Shown piece after piece: positions 47,768 to 59,401 of a DNA stretch of 64,000 bases. The stretch comes from Siphonodentalium dalli (Eukaryota > Mollusca > Scaphopoda > Gadilida > Siphonodentaliidae). The stretch covers positions 185,362,209-185,426,208 of the forward strand of contig CP136064.1 of assembly GCA_032622095.1 (NCBI GenBank), read 5' to 3'. The notes under the pieces were generated by a model. That model made no database searches, was not told where the DNA came from, and saw only the letters and a program-made list of their open reading frames with translations. The stretch's first letter is position 1. Each line of letters starts with the position of its first letter. A program made the translations under genes and the position numbers.

Positions 47768-47944
47768 CCAGACCTAATGACCAGACCTAATAACCAGACC
47801 TAATGACCAGACCTGATGACCAGACCTAATGACCAGACCTGATGACGAGACCTAATAACCAGACCTAATGACCAGACCTGATGACCAGACCTAATGACCA
47901 GACCTGATGACCAGACCTAATGACCAGACCTGATGACCAGACCT
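47768..47944. repeat. 13-bp minisatellite
   Basis: About 13 head-to-tail copies of CCAGACCTAATGA / CCAGACCTGATGA, with A/G at one position alternating between units. Confidence 0.9.
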
Positions 47945-48013
47945 CAGGTTTGAGGGATGTATTAGGAAGAAATTCAACATAAAATGAAGCTCCAGATCCA
48001 AGTATGAAAATCT

Positions 48014-48470
48014 TAAACTTTAAAAGGTACTCAATCCAATTCGATGGTCCCCATATAATCAGATATCAACAACAGCAACATTTTTAGAAATGCCGCTTCA
48101 GTTATCAGAATCTACTGATTGCCCAAAAACAATGCTAACCACTGTCAACTATAGTATAAAATTGCCCTTATTACGTGTTTTTTATCAACATGTTGTTCGA
48201 CAAAATTTGGCCTTATTATCAACACAAAGCCTCTTGATTTTAGAGTTATCCATCTTCATCTGCAATTTGGTCCAAGACCGTTGGCTCATCGACTTTTTAC
48301 TGGGCCACTGATAAGTCTGGATGGTGAAAAATGATAGATTTCAAAAATCGATATCTAAGCTTTGATAGGTGGGTTCCTCAACTGATATCAAATATTTTTT
48401 ACCCCCGAATCCAAATAAATAGTAATTGAGGGGCGCTTAATCAGATTATGCATCTTTAAGAGTTAAGCCA
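48014..48470. mobile_element. AAAGGTACTCAATCC MITE, inverted copy
   Basis: Begins AAAAGGTACTCAATCC; interior matches 16774-17217 in reverse orientation, for example TAGAGTTATCCATC. The right end is decayed. A 73-codon frame inside is repeat-derived. Confidence 0.65.
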
Positions 48471-48779
48471 CAATGAATAAATAGCTTGATTCTCGTCAGT
48501 TTTTGGTTGCAAATAGGGTTTGGGTGGGTTAATTATTAACTTGTTTTTTATTTTGCTATCCCAAATAGTCCTAAAAACTGAAGCAGTCTGCAAATTTATA
48601 TCATACCATGTGCTTTGAAACTGATAAATTTTATCAAATTTTATTTATTACTGAGTCATTGCAATGTAGTTCAATAATTGAGACATGAGAATAATAATTT
48701 ACACCCAAATTATTAAAAATTAACAAAAAGTTGAGCAGGAGACCAAAAATAATGTCAGAGTTGATGTGAATCTAGCAGT

Positions 48780-49275
48780 TTTTGGTTCCAACTTGATAAA
48801 GTCAAGTTTGATCTATTGCCATGGTTGGTGTCCATCATGTGCCCATCAACAACTTCCTTTGGCTCACCCTACATGCCACATCCAATCATCACCAAACTTC
48901 ATATGGATCTTCGGGGTGACATCTGAAATTCGTTAAAAAACATGGCCACCAGCAACTATCTTGGATTTCAAATTTCAATTTATCGGCACACTCTGCAGCC
49001 TACATTATTGGAGAATTGTTTCGAAAATTTACAGGCATGTTTAGGATCACCTCTAAATTGGGAGCTATCAAATTAAAAAGATTTTCGATGAAAAACATGG
49101 CTGCTGGCACCATCTTGGATTTGACTCATTGCTTAACTAAATCCTTCGGCACAGCTTACAGGCCACATCTGATCACCACCAAACTTGATATGGATCTTCG
49201 ACACAGCCTGTAGCCCACATATCTTGGAGAATTGTTTTGAATGTATAAAGTCATGTTTAGGATGACCTCGAGATG
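48780..49275. repeat. Units of the ~160-bp repeat family
   Basis: Leader AAAGTCAAGTTTGATC, then GGCTCACCCTACATGCCACA, CTTCATATGGATCTTCGG and GCACACTCTGCAGCC, as at 2.4-6.5 kb. Confidence 0.7.
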
Positions 49276-50160
49276 GGAGCTTTAAAATTTGACCCATTTC
49301 GGATGAAATGATAATAGAGAACGCGGGGAATAGACCGCATGATATATATCAACATTAAACGTTGTGCGTTTGTCTGAAGGACATGAGATATAACGACTAT
49401 ATTTTTACGCGGGCCCTATGGTAAAAACTAAATAGTTTACGCTTATGCTTTACGAAGACGCACTGTTTGTTATACGATTAAATGGTGTGTGGGCGGAGAC
49501 CCCCGATATAGTAACACTAAATTGTGTGTGCGAATGCCCGTATATATAGTGTGCGCGGGTATAAACGGTTTTTTGATATGGTGACGAAAATATTATTGGG
49601 TGCGAAGCTGAAGGATGCTATGATATGGATATGTGTTGTTGACATAAACGCTTAAATATATAATGCGTGGCCGTGAGTGCCTATAATTGCGTGCGACATG
49701 ACATATGGTCGTCAGCTTGATATATGCAAAACTAATGTGCGGCCGTTGATCAGGTCGAAAACATGTCAGTGATTTTGTGGTATGTACGATAGGTCGTGGT
49801 AATATGGATTTAGCACGGATTTTCGTTATAAGAACTTGAATCGCGTTTTGGTACGAGAGCGATATGCTCTGGTAGTAATGTAACGCTTTAATGCGAAGGC
49901 GATATGCCATTATTAGAGCCTACGATTGTGTATTGATGTTAAAACCGATATACATGTTGTTATTTTGGTGTTCGAGCACTTTAATATAGCGCTTTTGTGC
50001 ATAGGCGTTAGACCTTGTTAACATGGTTTTAACAATCTGGGTTTTATAAAGCCATGGTATAGAATTTTGATATGATGGCATGTGGTCCATGATAACTTAA
50101 CCAAATGTTAAACATCAAATATTTTGTTTGGCATGTTTAATGGCGCTTTTGTGTGCGTTT
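49276..50160. repeat. Irregular repeat-rich block
   Basis: The stretch near 49840-49915 (GATATGCTCTGGTAGTAATG, GCGAAGGCGATATGCCATTA) recurs at 50290-50350 with few changes. Many GCG/ATATG words. No gene seen. Confidence 0.5.
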
Positions 50161-50835
50161 TAGAGGCCCATGTGGAATTTCCAAGATGATCGGCATTTGG
50201 AAGCTTGTCGGTGCGAGGGTTTGAGGCCCATGATGATAATCAAGATATACTAGTGCTCGGCATTTAGAACTGGCATCGAGTTTTGGTACGCGAGTGATAT
50301 GCTTTAGTAGTAATGTAACGCTTTAGTGCGAAGGCGTCATGCCATTATTATAGCATGTTGTTATTTTGGTGCGCGTTGGTGCGAGGGTCCGAGGCCCATG
50401 ATAATAATCAGGATACTATGCATTTGGAAGCATGTCGATGAGAGGGCGTGAGGCCCATAATAATTCTCAAAATGCTCGGTATTTTGAAGCACGTCTGTGT
50501 GAGGGTTTGAGGCTCATGATAATACTCAAGAAGCTTGGCATTTGGAAGCATGCCGGTGCGAGGGCGTGAGGCCCATGATAATTTTCAAAATGTTCGGCAT
50601 TTTGAAGCACGTTTGTGTGAGGGTTTGAGGCCCATGATAATACTCAAGAAGCTCGGCATTTGGAAGCATGCCGATGCGAGGGCGTGAGGCCCATGATAAT
50701 TTCCAAGATGCTCGTCATTTGGAAGCACGTATGTGCGAGTGTTTTGAGGCCCATGATAATACTCAAGATGCTCGGCATTTGGAAGCATGCCGGAGCAAGG
50801 GCGTAAGGCCAATGATAATACTCAAGATGCTAGGC
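50161..50835. repeat. 59-bp tandem satellite
   Basis: Units carry GAGGCCCATGATAAT, CAAGATGCTCGGCATTTGG and AAGCATGCCGGTGCGAGGG. Starts at 50568, 50627 and 50686 are exactly 59 bp apart; about ten units. Odd and even units differ (GAGGGCGT versus GAGGGTTT), which hints at a 118-bp higher-order repeat. Confidence 0.88.
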
Positions 50836-51036
50836 ATCAGTGATTATGTATGTATATATGCACATGTATATGTGGATTGTTGTAAGGTGTCTGTAACATG
50901 GGCAAACACGAATTAATGTTCATGTAGAATACACAATTATGATCAACTTTTCGGTATAATGGAATATATTTTCTCATTATTAGAAGATTAAAGTTTAATA
51001 TTTAATGATTCCAACTACCAATTCTTTGTAATGGAT

Positions 51037-51103
51037 CTAGTGGACTTCGGCGAGGCTTGATGGCAATGATGGTGTTATCATTATTGGAGAATTGGGAATA
51101 CTG
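51037..51103. repeat. 67-bp exact repeat, copy 1
   Basis: Identical to 51859-51925 and in the same orientation; begins CTAGTGGACTTCGGCGAGG, ends TTGGGAATACTG. Confidence 0.88.
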
Positions 51104-51858
51104 ATCAGTTTTCAGCGTTTGGTGCAAAGCACATTAGCCGAAAACTTTTGTATTCACTGTTCATGGTAATAATGAGTGAGCGATCAATTATCGCTTCGTG
51201 CATGAACAATTAAAATAGGTCACGCTATTATAGAGCGTGTGGTGTCATTTCTAGCCAAATCGCCTTGTATGTCGGGTCAACTCAAATTTTTTTGTTTCAA
51301 ACATTTCAGTAATGTTATGGATTGACGGTTCAATAACGTAATGAGATGCGTATGTTGAAACTATATCTGATAAGCATATATTCTTATAACGCATGAAATC
51401 ATGCATAGTATAGAAAGTTGACGTTGAATTATTATTTTTGAATTATCATTAATAAAAGTTAATTGTAACTTTGAAATGTGCATATCGCACCTTATTCAGG
51501 AAGTAATAGTTTTATATGTAGTCATTTATATTAAACGCATATAAATGTGTCATCCGATCACGATCATAGTGTATATATTTGAACATGTTATATATGTTAA
51601 TTTATATTTGTATTATATAGTGTGTACACAGGTTTGTGTTGCACAATTGATCAATTAGAATGAATTTCCGAACATTCGAGCTGCGTTAGTGATGTTGGTT
51701 TCGGAAAGCAGGTTTCCATCGTTTTTCCCCAAGAGGTTTTTCGTTGGTTTTTCCTGACCACCAACGCAGACACAGTAGGATGTAATTAACCTGTATGTGA
51801 AGACGTGTCCGTCCCTTAACTTGTAAGCATGTATACCAATAAACGCTGATGTCGACCC

Positions 51859-51925
51859 CTAGTGGACTTCGGCGAGGCTTGATGGCAATGATGGTGTTAT
51901 CATTATTGGAGAATTGGGAATACTG
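51859..51925. repeat. 67-bp exact repeat, copy 2
   Basis: Direct copy of 51037-51103 with no mismatch seen. The 755 bp in between holds no gene that I recognise. Confidence 0.88.
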
Positions 51926-52635
51926 CATACTTTTATAACTAATGGGAGAATCCATTTTGTAAAAGGGTTAAAATAAATTAAGACATTATATTTGCATTTT
52001 TATTTTCCTTTTGTTAAAAGAAGTACAAGTCATACTGGGAGATAATTTGAGGAGGATTCACTTGACTCTTGAAAGGAATGGGGAGAAGTTTGCTATAGAG
52101 AAAATATTTTTCCCACGAGTCTACTTGTCGCCTGAGGCATGCTACCAACCGGCCAATTGTGTCAGCAGTGGTTTCTGTTGACACAGAATTTGAACTGTAC
52201 GTAGTAGCAACACTATGTTTGCAGTTCTTATGTGGTGACAATTATGTTATTTAGAAGTGTCAATACAGCCAAATTCAAGCACTAAGCACTTTTCAAGGAC
52301 CAATATTAAGGACTACATATTATGTTTTTTGCAATCCTCCAATGACATTCTTTCTGGGTATGGGCTGTAAAATACTACTAAAGCAACAAACAAAAAAACA
52401 AAAAACATTGATAAGATCAGATCATAATTTTACAATCTTTGAAATATAACCTTGGGGGAGGGGGAGGGTGAAGAGGTACTGCTGGAATTCCTACGGTAAG
52501 TCGAACAACATTAAACGGAAATACTCATAGGAAACCTATTCACGCTGGGTGAACATCACCAAAAGAAACCCGGACTGTGTCGACAAGAAACTAAAATCGT
52601 CACATGTCGACAAGAGACCCAGAAAACATGAACAC
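51926..52635. other. No gene recognised
   Basis: Unique AT-rich DNA with a GGGGGAGGGGGAGGG tract near 52454. Confidence 0.4.
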
Positions 52636-52935
52636 AGATCTGACATTAAAGTGATGTGAAACACTCCGGTAGGGTGATCAAATAGAAATGGAGAATAATA
52701 TTGCTAAAAGTTGTTAGTTTTACAAATATTATATCCAAATTGACAACACATGCCATCATTCTTATATATAATTAAATACAGTGACTCTAGATGGCAAAAT
52801 TGATAGTTTATCTCTGATAGTTTTGTCCCAAATGGATAAATAAATATTTACAATTGTGCATATTCGGACGATGTTTTCTATGGAGTGGTACTGACGATTT
52901 GCTTGAGATTTTTGACAATGTTAGTAGAATGATAC
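52636..52935. repeat. Dispersed repeat, reverse copy of 5870-6152
   Basis: GTGAAACACTCCGGTAGGGT, AATGGAGAATAATATTGC and CGGACGATGTTTTCTATGGA match the 5.9-6.15 kb segment on the opposite strand. Confidence 0.68.
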
Positions 52936-53008
52936 AATCCTCCAGTTGACATAGCTTATGAATTTCAGTTATCAGTTTCACGTCCCCGAACAAGGTCATA
53001 ATATGTCT

Positions 53009-53160
53009 TTAACCCTTCCATGACTGGAGCTTCCTAAAATTTTGCGAAAACCCTGTGCCAATGCATTCTCTTATATATGCGAGTCTCCCATAGGAAGCTT
53101 CACATACATGTATATAAGAGAATACATTGGCCTAACAATCTATACAATGACCTTGTAACC
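53009..53160. mobile_element. Left half of a TTAA foldback MITE
   Basis: TTAACCCTTCCATGACTGG at 53009 and one hairpin on CTCTTATATATGCGAG match the elements at 31.8, 41.3 and 63.7 kb; the right half is replaced by the next element. Confidence 0.62.
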
Positions 53161-53272
53161 CAGATGGTGAATTTGGTGATGCTAGCCAACTTTGTGGGAT
53201 AGCGTCACTAAATTCACCCTCTGGGGACCTCATTCTGCAAATGACAGACACACTATTTGAAGGCTTTGATAT
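53157..53272. repeat. Truncated CAAGCCTGAG-family foldback
   Basis: GGTGAATTTGGTGATGCTAG pairs with TAGCGTCACTAAATTCACC; the right part continues to GACAGACACACTATTTGAAGG. The left arm is cut off at the join with the previous element. Confidence 0.65.
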
Positions 53273-53556
53273 GATCCTAGTTTGTTTGGGAGCGTTCACC
53301 CAGTGTTGTATTGAGAGAAACAACATCCCATTTCATTGCTTCATATATATATATTCACTATTGCACAAATACGTAACACAATGGACAATCAGGATACCGG
53401 TATATAATAAAACATATATAATGAAACAGACATCATAAACGATTGTAGCTAATAGTTCTAAAACTATACAAAAATCTTATATATAACATACAAAAAATGA
53501 CCAGTCAACCTTCAATGCTTATCCTGAAATAAATCACCATTACTGTAACAAGTACC

Positions 53557-54030
53557 TTAAAGAGATTCAAGGCATTCGCAGTGGGTAAATATGCAAAAAT
53601 CATAAAAGTCTTCAAAACAAATGTTGAACATGAAATTTTTTATTTTTTATTTTTTCATGTTGAAACCATTTATTATGCAAATATCAACAACTCTGAATAT
53701 CAATTGTGACTCAAACATTTAGTTGAAAATCTGTGTTTTGCTGAATATTTTTCAATGCTTTCACCTTTTCTAATGTTCAACCTTCATGTTCGATCATTTT
53801 ATTTGAAAATCGCTAGTGATCTACGAAGAAACGGCAATGTAACTAGCAATTGATCTTTACATAACACTGGTTTCAACAGATGGCATTTTGTTATTGGAAG
53901 ATTATTGATAACGAAAATAATAATAATTTTTTTTTTTTTTTAAATGTCACGTATATCTTGATAATGATGGTTTTACAGACTTTTATGATTTTTCACATTT
54001 ATCCAATGTGAAGGCCATGCCTCTCTTTAA
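53557..54030. mobile_element. TTAA-flanked TTAAAG MITE
   Basis: Left end TTAAAGAGATTCAAGGCATT, right end AAGGCCATGCCTCTCTTTAA. Arms continue with CATAAAAGTC / GACTTTTATG. Contains a T-rich run near 53928-53942. Confidence 0.72.
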
Positions 54031-54039
54031 ATGTCTGGC

Positions 54040-54275
54040 TACTCACTAAGTTCTTCACTTGGTGAATGCTCAAATAATAAGCTCAACATTAGGTCGTTTG
54101 CTGAACTCATTATCCAAAGAGTCCCTACAAATGAATGAATGTCAAACTTATGCTTTCTACAAGTATATTATCAAAATGCCCCTCCAAATTAATCAACAGA
54201 CCATTCCAATGTACACTTTATAATAGATAACTGATTAGGAGAATCCATTCATTAGTGACAGGGGTAAATTTCACA
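54040..54275. repeat. Decayed CTTTACTAAAT-family MITE
   Basis: GAATGCTCAAATAATAAGCT and GGAGAATCCATTCATTAGTG match the family, but the TTAA ends are lost. Confidence 0.5.
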
Positions 54276-54404
54276 TTTCATGCCATTCCTATTTTATTTG
54301 TATCCCACACCCTCTAGCAACAATTTTGTATTCCATGATAAGGCATTTTAATCTTAGTATGAGAATACTCAAGTCCTACATTTGTATTCAATGTTGGTGA
54401 ATAT

Positions 54405-54539
54405 CAAGCCTGAGTTTAGTGTGCCTGTCATTCAGAGGGGGAATTTAGTGATGCTAGCCCACTATACGGGATAGAGTCACTATATTCACCCTCTGGGGAC
54501 CTCATTCTGCAAAAGACAGGTACACTAAACTCAGGCTTC
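54405..54539. mobile_element. Short-form CAAGCCTGAG foldback
   Basis: Ends CAAGCCTGAGTTTAGTGTG and TACACTAAACTCAGGCTT; flanks GTGAATAT and GTGAATTC match at 6 of 8 bases, consistent with an old 8-bp target duplication. Confidence 0.75.
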
Positions 54540-54671
54540 GTGAATTCTTTTTTCTTGTGCATGGTTAGGACTATCACAACAGTTAGAATTACGTGTCATC
54601 AATGGCACAAAATAAGAACAATATGAGTCCATGTGCTAGCCAATTGGTACACAATCTGCATGGTAAACATT

Positions 54672-54822
54672 CGAGTCTGAGTTTAGTGTGCCTGTCAATT
54701 GCAGAATGAAGTCCCCAGAGGGTGAATTTAGTCATGCTAGCCCGCTATGAGGGATAGCGTCACTAAATTCACCCTCTGGGGACCTCTTTCTGAAAATGAC
54801 AGGCACATTAAACTCAGACTTG
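54672..54822. mobile_element. Short-form CAAGCCTGAG foldback
   Basis: Ends CGAGTCTGAGTTTAGTG and CATTAAACTCAGACTTG; flanks TAAACATT and CATACATT match at 6 of 8 bases. The arms are about 65 bp and the centre is TGCTAGCCCGC. Confidence 0.75.
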
Positions 54823-54830
54823 CATACATT

Positions 54831-55790
54831 AGCCAGTTGGCAGGGTTTCCACAGGTAAAGAAATTCAAGAATATTTTCAAGACAATTTTCAAGTTTTTCC
54901 AAACCATCTTGGGTATATTCAAGAACATTTCTCTGCAATTTGCAAGATCTCCAGTTATGCATTCAATCAGCAGTGCATAACACACATGTTCCACAGAAAC
55001 TAAAGTTCTTCAGGCCCCCCTGACCATTTAAGATCTTTCCAGACCTTGAATTAACATTTGTCAGATTCAAGACTATTCCAATCTATTAAAGATACGGGCG
55101 GCGTTGGCGGTGGGTATGCTGTTAAAATATCCATCTCCGTCAAAAGTAGCCATAAACAGAAATAATAGTAAAATATAGACAGACTGTTCTTATACCAATC
55201 AGAAATATGGCATAAACAGTATGTTATTGTCAAATGTTTTTCCTTGGTTATGTAAACAAAAGCAAAAAACGTTACAAAAGCCAGACAAAACCTGGCTTTT
55301 GTTTAGATCCGGAGATGGTAAACATAAAGAGCGTTATTTGTTAATGTTTTCCTGATATGGAAATAATAAAGAGTGTTTATATAATTTGTGTGTGATTAAC
55401 CAATAGAAATGTAAACAGAAGCAAAACTTTGGTGTAAACTGAAGTAAAACTTCTGTAACACGAGCAGGCTCTTGTTCACATACACCATCGTACGTCTTGA
55501 TGACACTATACTATTTACGCGCTGATTATGTTTGGCATATGAACAAAACTATATATATTTTAATATTCCTTCTGTTGATGGCGATTTGAACAAATATGAA
55601 TATTTCTGCAATGAACGCCGCCTGTGCCTTTAAGGCCCTGCCAGATCCCAGGGTGTATATCGGATATCGCACCACAAACTTTCATACACTATAACTTGGT
55701 ATCTCAAAATGATATACTCTCCACCTTCCACAAACGACCTGATTGGAAATCGAGCACACGCACTCAATATGACTACATACTTAACCCTTT
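54831..55790. other. No gene recognised
   Basis: Unique AT-rich DNA; part near 55188-55260 resembles 25.40-25.49 kb. Confidence 0.4.
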
Positions 55791-56032
55791 CTTCACTAAA
55801 CACTCATTGATGAGCAGTTATCCGTTAGGAAATGTTCAGATAATAAGTTCAACAAATGACCGTAGCTTGTTTGTTTAACTTAATATCTGATGATTTCCCA
55901 CCAATCAATACAAACCCTTCTGCACTTGTATCGTTGGCTTAATTGTCCCGAAAACCCCGCTAGATGAATAATAGACTATTCCGATGTATACTTTCATAAC
56001 TGAGTGGGATGATCTATTTAGTAAAGGGTTAA
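55791..56032. mobile_element. TTAA-flanked CTTTACTAAAT MITE (best copy)
   Basis: TTAA at 55791 and 56029; ends TTAACCCTTTCTTCACTAAA and TTTAGTAAAGGGTTAA are inverted. GATAATAAGTTCAACAAATG occurs inside, as in the related copies. 242 bp, non-coding. Confidence 0.8.
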
Positions 56033-56125
56033 CTCAGATTCCTAAATATTATGAGAATGACTGTTTCACACAGTTAGCCTTCAAAATGCCAAATGCTGGG
56101 TGGATAATAATTGCAAGTTAGATAT

Positions 56126-56464
56126 GTGCTAGAGACCAGCCTAGATGTTTCAAATTCAGAGAAGTCACTTCTCCCTTTTTGAAAACTAAGGAGAAGTGGA
56201 CTTTTATCAGGGAGAAATCATGATAGGTGAAGTTTAATCCAATAAGTATTATAAAATACAATAGCCCATTCATAAAACAATTATAATGAGTAAGGATATC
56301 GTTATATTAGAGAACATAGTCAGACAGTATATTCTGCAGGGACATATGCATACTGGTATATGAGAGAGAAGTCACTTCTCCCTAGAAAAAAAATAGGGAG
56401 AAGTGACCCAATTTAGGAAGAAGATATCTCCCCAAGTCGCCCTCTAGGCTGGTCCCTGCTAGAA
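56126..56464. mobile_element. GACCAGCCTAG foldback element
   Basis: Ends GCTAGAGACCAGCCTAGATG and CCTCTAGGCTGGTCCCTGC are inverted. Inside, AGAAGTCACTTCTCCCT words occur in both orientations. Target duplication unclear. Confidence 0.65.
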
Positions 56465-56553
56465 CTTCTACCAACAATGAAAACTCATGGTCAACTAATA
56501 CATAGTCATGATCCTCAGTTGTGAGTCATTTTCTTTAGATAAGCAGTAAGTAC

Positions 56554-57496
56554 TTAAAGGGACATAAGGGGACACTCGCAGTGGGTACATGTGAAAAATA
56601 TCATACCTGTTTGCACATCCAACATCACTCAAAAATAAATAGGCTTTGTTTATTATCGATAACTCTTCAATGATGAGAAGTTGCACATTGAAGCCTAACA
56701 TTACTCTTACAGTGTCATCCAACAGTTGAGCAAATTTGCATCAACTCATGAAGGGAAACATTTAAAATTGTCAGAGCAATGAACAATATTTAAAGGCCGA
56801 CTTAATTTTTGAATCACCAGATCACATTCTATTCAACATATTCCATATTATATACAATTTGAACTCCAAAACATTGTATTATCAACTGATGCGGGCGAAT
56901 AAACTGGGAACATGTTTTTGTCGAGGTACCGAGCTGTGTTCTGTGATTAATTTTGATCTGGACTGTACTGTAAAGTATTTTATTCTCAATGGAAGGGGAA
57001 TAAATATATCTCTTAGTTTGAATTCTGATACATTCTTGGTTGACAATGGGGGGGGGGGGGGGGGGGGGGAGTCTTTGAATGAATCTGAGATCTCTATCAC
57101 TTAATGGACACTCATTGGCCACAGCCGTATTCTGGTGGAATAGATATATTTTAGGTTCCTCTTCCAAATGGTATATAATATGGAATATGTTGTGTATAAA
57201 GTTATCTGTGTATTAAAAAATTAAGTGGGCCTTTAATAAAACATAAGATTTTCAACTAAAACTTTTAATTTGCTATTGCATTTGGCAATGTTTATTGATA
57301 AAATTTCTTTCACTGTTAAGTGAATTTCACATAACAATGGTTTCAACAGGCGAAATTTCGTCACTGGGGAGTTATCAATAATAAAAGATAAGAACAAAGT
57401 CTATCTGTTTCTCAAAGTTTTTCTTAGTAACGACGGTTTTACAAACCATTTTAATTTTTTTAATTTACCCACAACAAGTGCCTTATGTCCCTTTAA
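56554..57496. mobile_element. TTAA-flanked TTAAAGGG MITE with nested element
   Basis: Ends TTAAAGGGACATAAGGGG and GCCTTATGTCCCTTTAA; TTAA at both edges. Contains the nested TTAA element 56790-57236. The core TCACTGGGGAGTTATCAATA matches the family. Confidence 0.75.
56790..57236. mobile_element. Nested TTAA-flanked MITE (AGGCCSACTTAA family)
   Basis: TTAA at 56790 and 57233; ends TTAAAGGCCGACTTAATTT and AAATTAAGTGGGCCTTTAA. Contains a 22-G run at 57048-57069 that is absent from the related copy at 28155-28514. Confidence 0.8.
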
Positions 57497-57631
57497 AATA
57501 TAGATTGTAATTTGTACAGACATAAATTACCGAAGCCATACTGAATTGCGTGGTAGATTTTCATTCAGCTTCATTAACCTTTTGAATCCTGCCTGTTCAC
57601 AAGGTTAGAGTCCATACCACTGTCTTCAAAG

Positions 57632-58086
57632 CAAGCCTGAGTTTAGTGAGCCTGTCATTTGCAGAATGAGGTCCCCAGATGGTGAATTTAGTGACGCTAT
57701 CCTGCATAGCGGGCTAGCATAACTAAATTCACCCTCTGGGGACCTCATTCTGCTTAGGCCTCATCTTCTCTGGAAAGTATCTTTATTACCAAATTTCTAT
57801 AGAAACTTCTTCACACAGATTCTATTTCTTTTTTAATTTAGTTTCTCTACATCTCCAAATTGGCAGATGACACATTGAATAATCGAGTTTCCCAATGGGT
57901 GCACATCATAATATTCACCATTTGGGAACTTCAATGTCTCCCATAGCATGAGGCCTGCCGCCATGCAGAATGAGGTCCACAGAGAGTGAATTTGGTGATG
58001 CTAACCCACTGTGCGGGATAGCGTCACCAAATTCACTCTCTTGGGACCTCATTCTGCAAATGACAGGCACACTAAACTCAGGCTTG
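57632..58086. mobile_element. Long-form CAAGCCTGAG element with perfect 8-bp duplication CTTCAAAG
   Basis: Ends CAAGCCTGAGTTTAGTGAG and CACACTAAACTCAGGCTTG; CTTCAAAG flanks both sides (57624-57631 and 58087-58094). Two palindromic modules surround a unique centre of about 200 bp. This is the best full-length member of the foldback family; hAT-like by target duplication. Confidence 0.85.
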
Positions 58087-58094
58087 CTTCAAAG

Positions 58095-59401
58095 GCCCTG
58101 AAGGCATTCACAATGAATGGAAATTTATTGAAATTCTACTGATCAAATAATAAATATCATCATGTCAAGAGTGCCACGGTATTAGCATAAATCACCTCAA
58201 AATATTGAGGCACTTTCTCATGCCAGCAAATGAGTAAGTTTAGAGTACATGTATATGCTATTGGCAGTTGGACTCTAGTTCATTTTTTACAATAACCTGT
58301 TTTTCTCTGGATGGGTTAGACGGTATTCACGGCAATACATGAACAAAATTTAAATTGTACCATGAAAACTTAAGATAGTTTTAAATGACTGATGATTTAA
58401 GAATTTAAAATAAAGGTTTGTGTTATCATATATATATTCATGGGCAAACCATAAATTGTAAAATACAATCTCTGAATAATAACCAATGAAAATGAGGTTT
58501 CTTGTATAATGAACCTTTGTATCCATTTTAATACTTCTTCCATGTAAACTAGCATTGATATTGTGAAATATTGATTTTTCTGGGTTCAAAAGGTTAACAG
58601 CTCTAACTTATAGCAAGTCAAAATTATAATCAAAACAGCTTATTCCGAGCAATAGACCCCTCCCTTAAACAAAGAAAATAAATCTCACTTTTTTGTCAAC
58701 AATAATGGTTCAGAATGGCTTCAGTGGCAGCTCAGATCTACAGAAATCATATTGCGTAGAAATAAAATAAAATAAATTTTCAACAATTTGTAAAACGCGA
58801 GACAAAAACAACGAGCATAAACATGAAATACACAAACACGGTGTATTCGTCAACAACATTTCTAAAACATATAACTAATTTATACGATCTAGATGTGTCC
58901 ATCCGTCACGATCAGTATATAGATGTATAAAGAGTGAGAGGAGAAAATAACCACAGTCATTTTCTAAATATTCATAGAAACGTTGGCTAAAAGATTTAGT
59001 CAAATCATGAGCACACATATAATGCAGAAAGTTGCTCTTCTGGACAGATAGTTGTATATTTCATAATATACCTCTATCATGAAGCTTCTTTTCACTGGGG
59101 TATAACTTAGGGTCAAACAGAAATTGTAAATATTTTACTATTAAACCCAAAATAACTTTGATAAGGAAATAGTTTAGAGAAGGCATGCAATTGCTTGTTA
59201 CTATATACTTCATTTGTATAAGGTGTATATACCTGATTTGAAGATTATTTTCAAATGGAGTATTAATATATGTATAACATAAATTAGGCATAAATGAAAT
59301 TTTAAAGATTTTATCATTATACCCAAAACAACTTTAATGCGAAAAAATATTTCATCCAATTTAGTATCTGTTTCAATCATACAAGTTTGACATACCTATG
59401 T
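58095..59401. other. No gene recognised
   Basis: Unique AT-rich DNA; short frames only. ATATATGTATAACATAAATT near 59266 recurs at about 59994. Confidence 0.45.

Noticed and set aside
50161-50835. CRISPR-like array because of regular repeat spacing
   Set aside because: Units are contiguous tandem repeats without unique spacers, in eukaryotic DNA.
51037-51925. LTR retrotransposon bounded by the 67-bp repeats
   Set aside because: Repeats too short, no TG...CA ends, no primer-binding site and no gag/pol frame between them.
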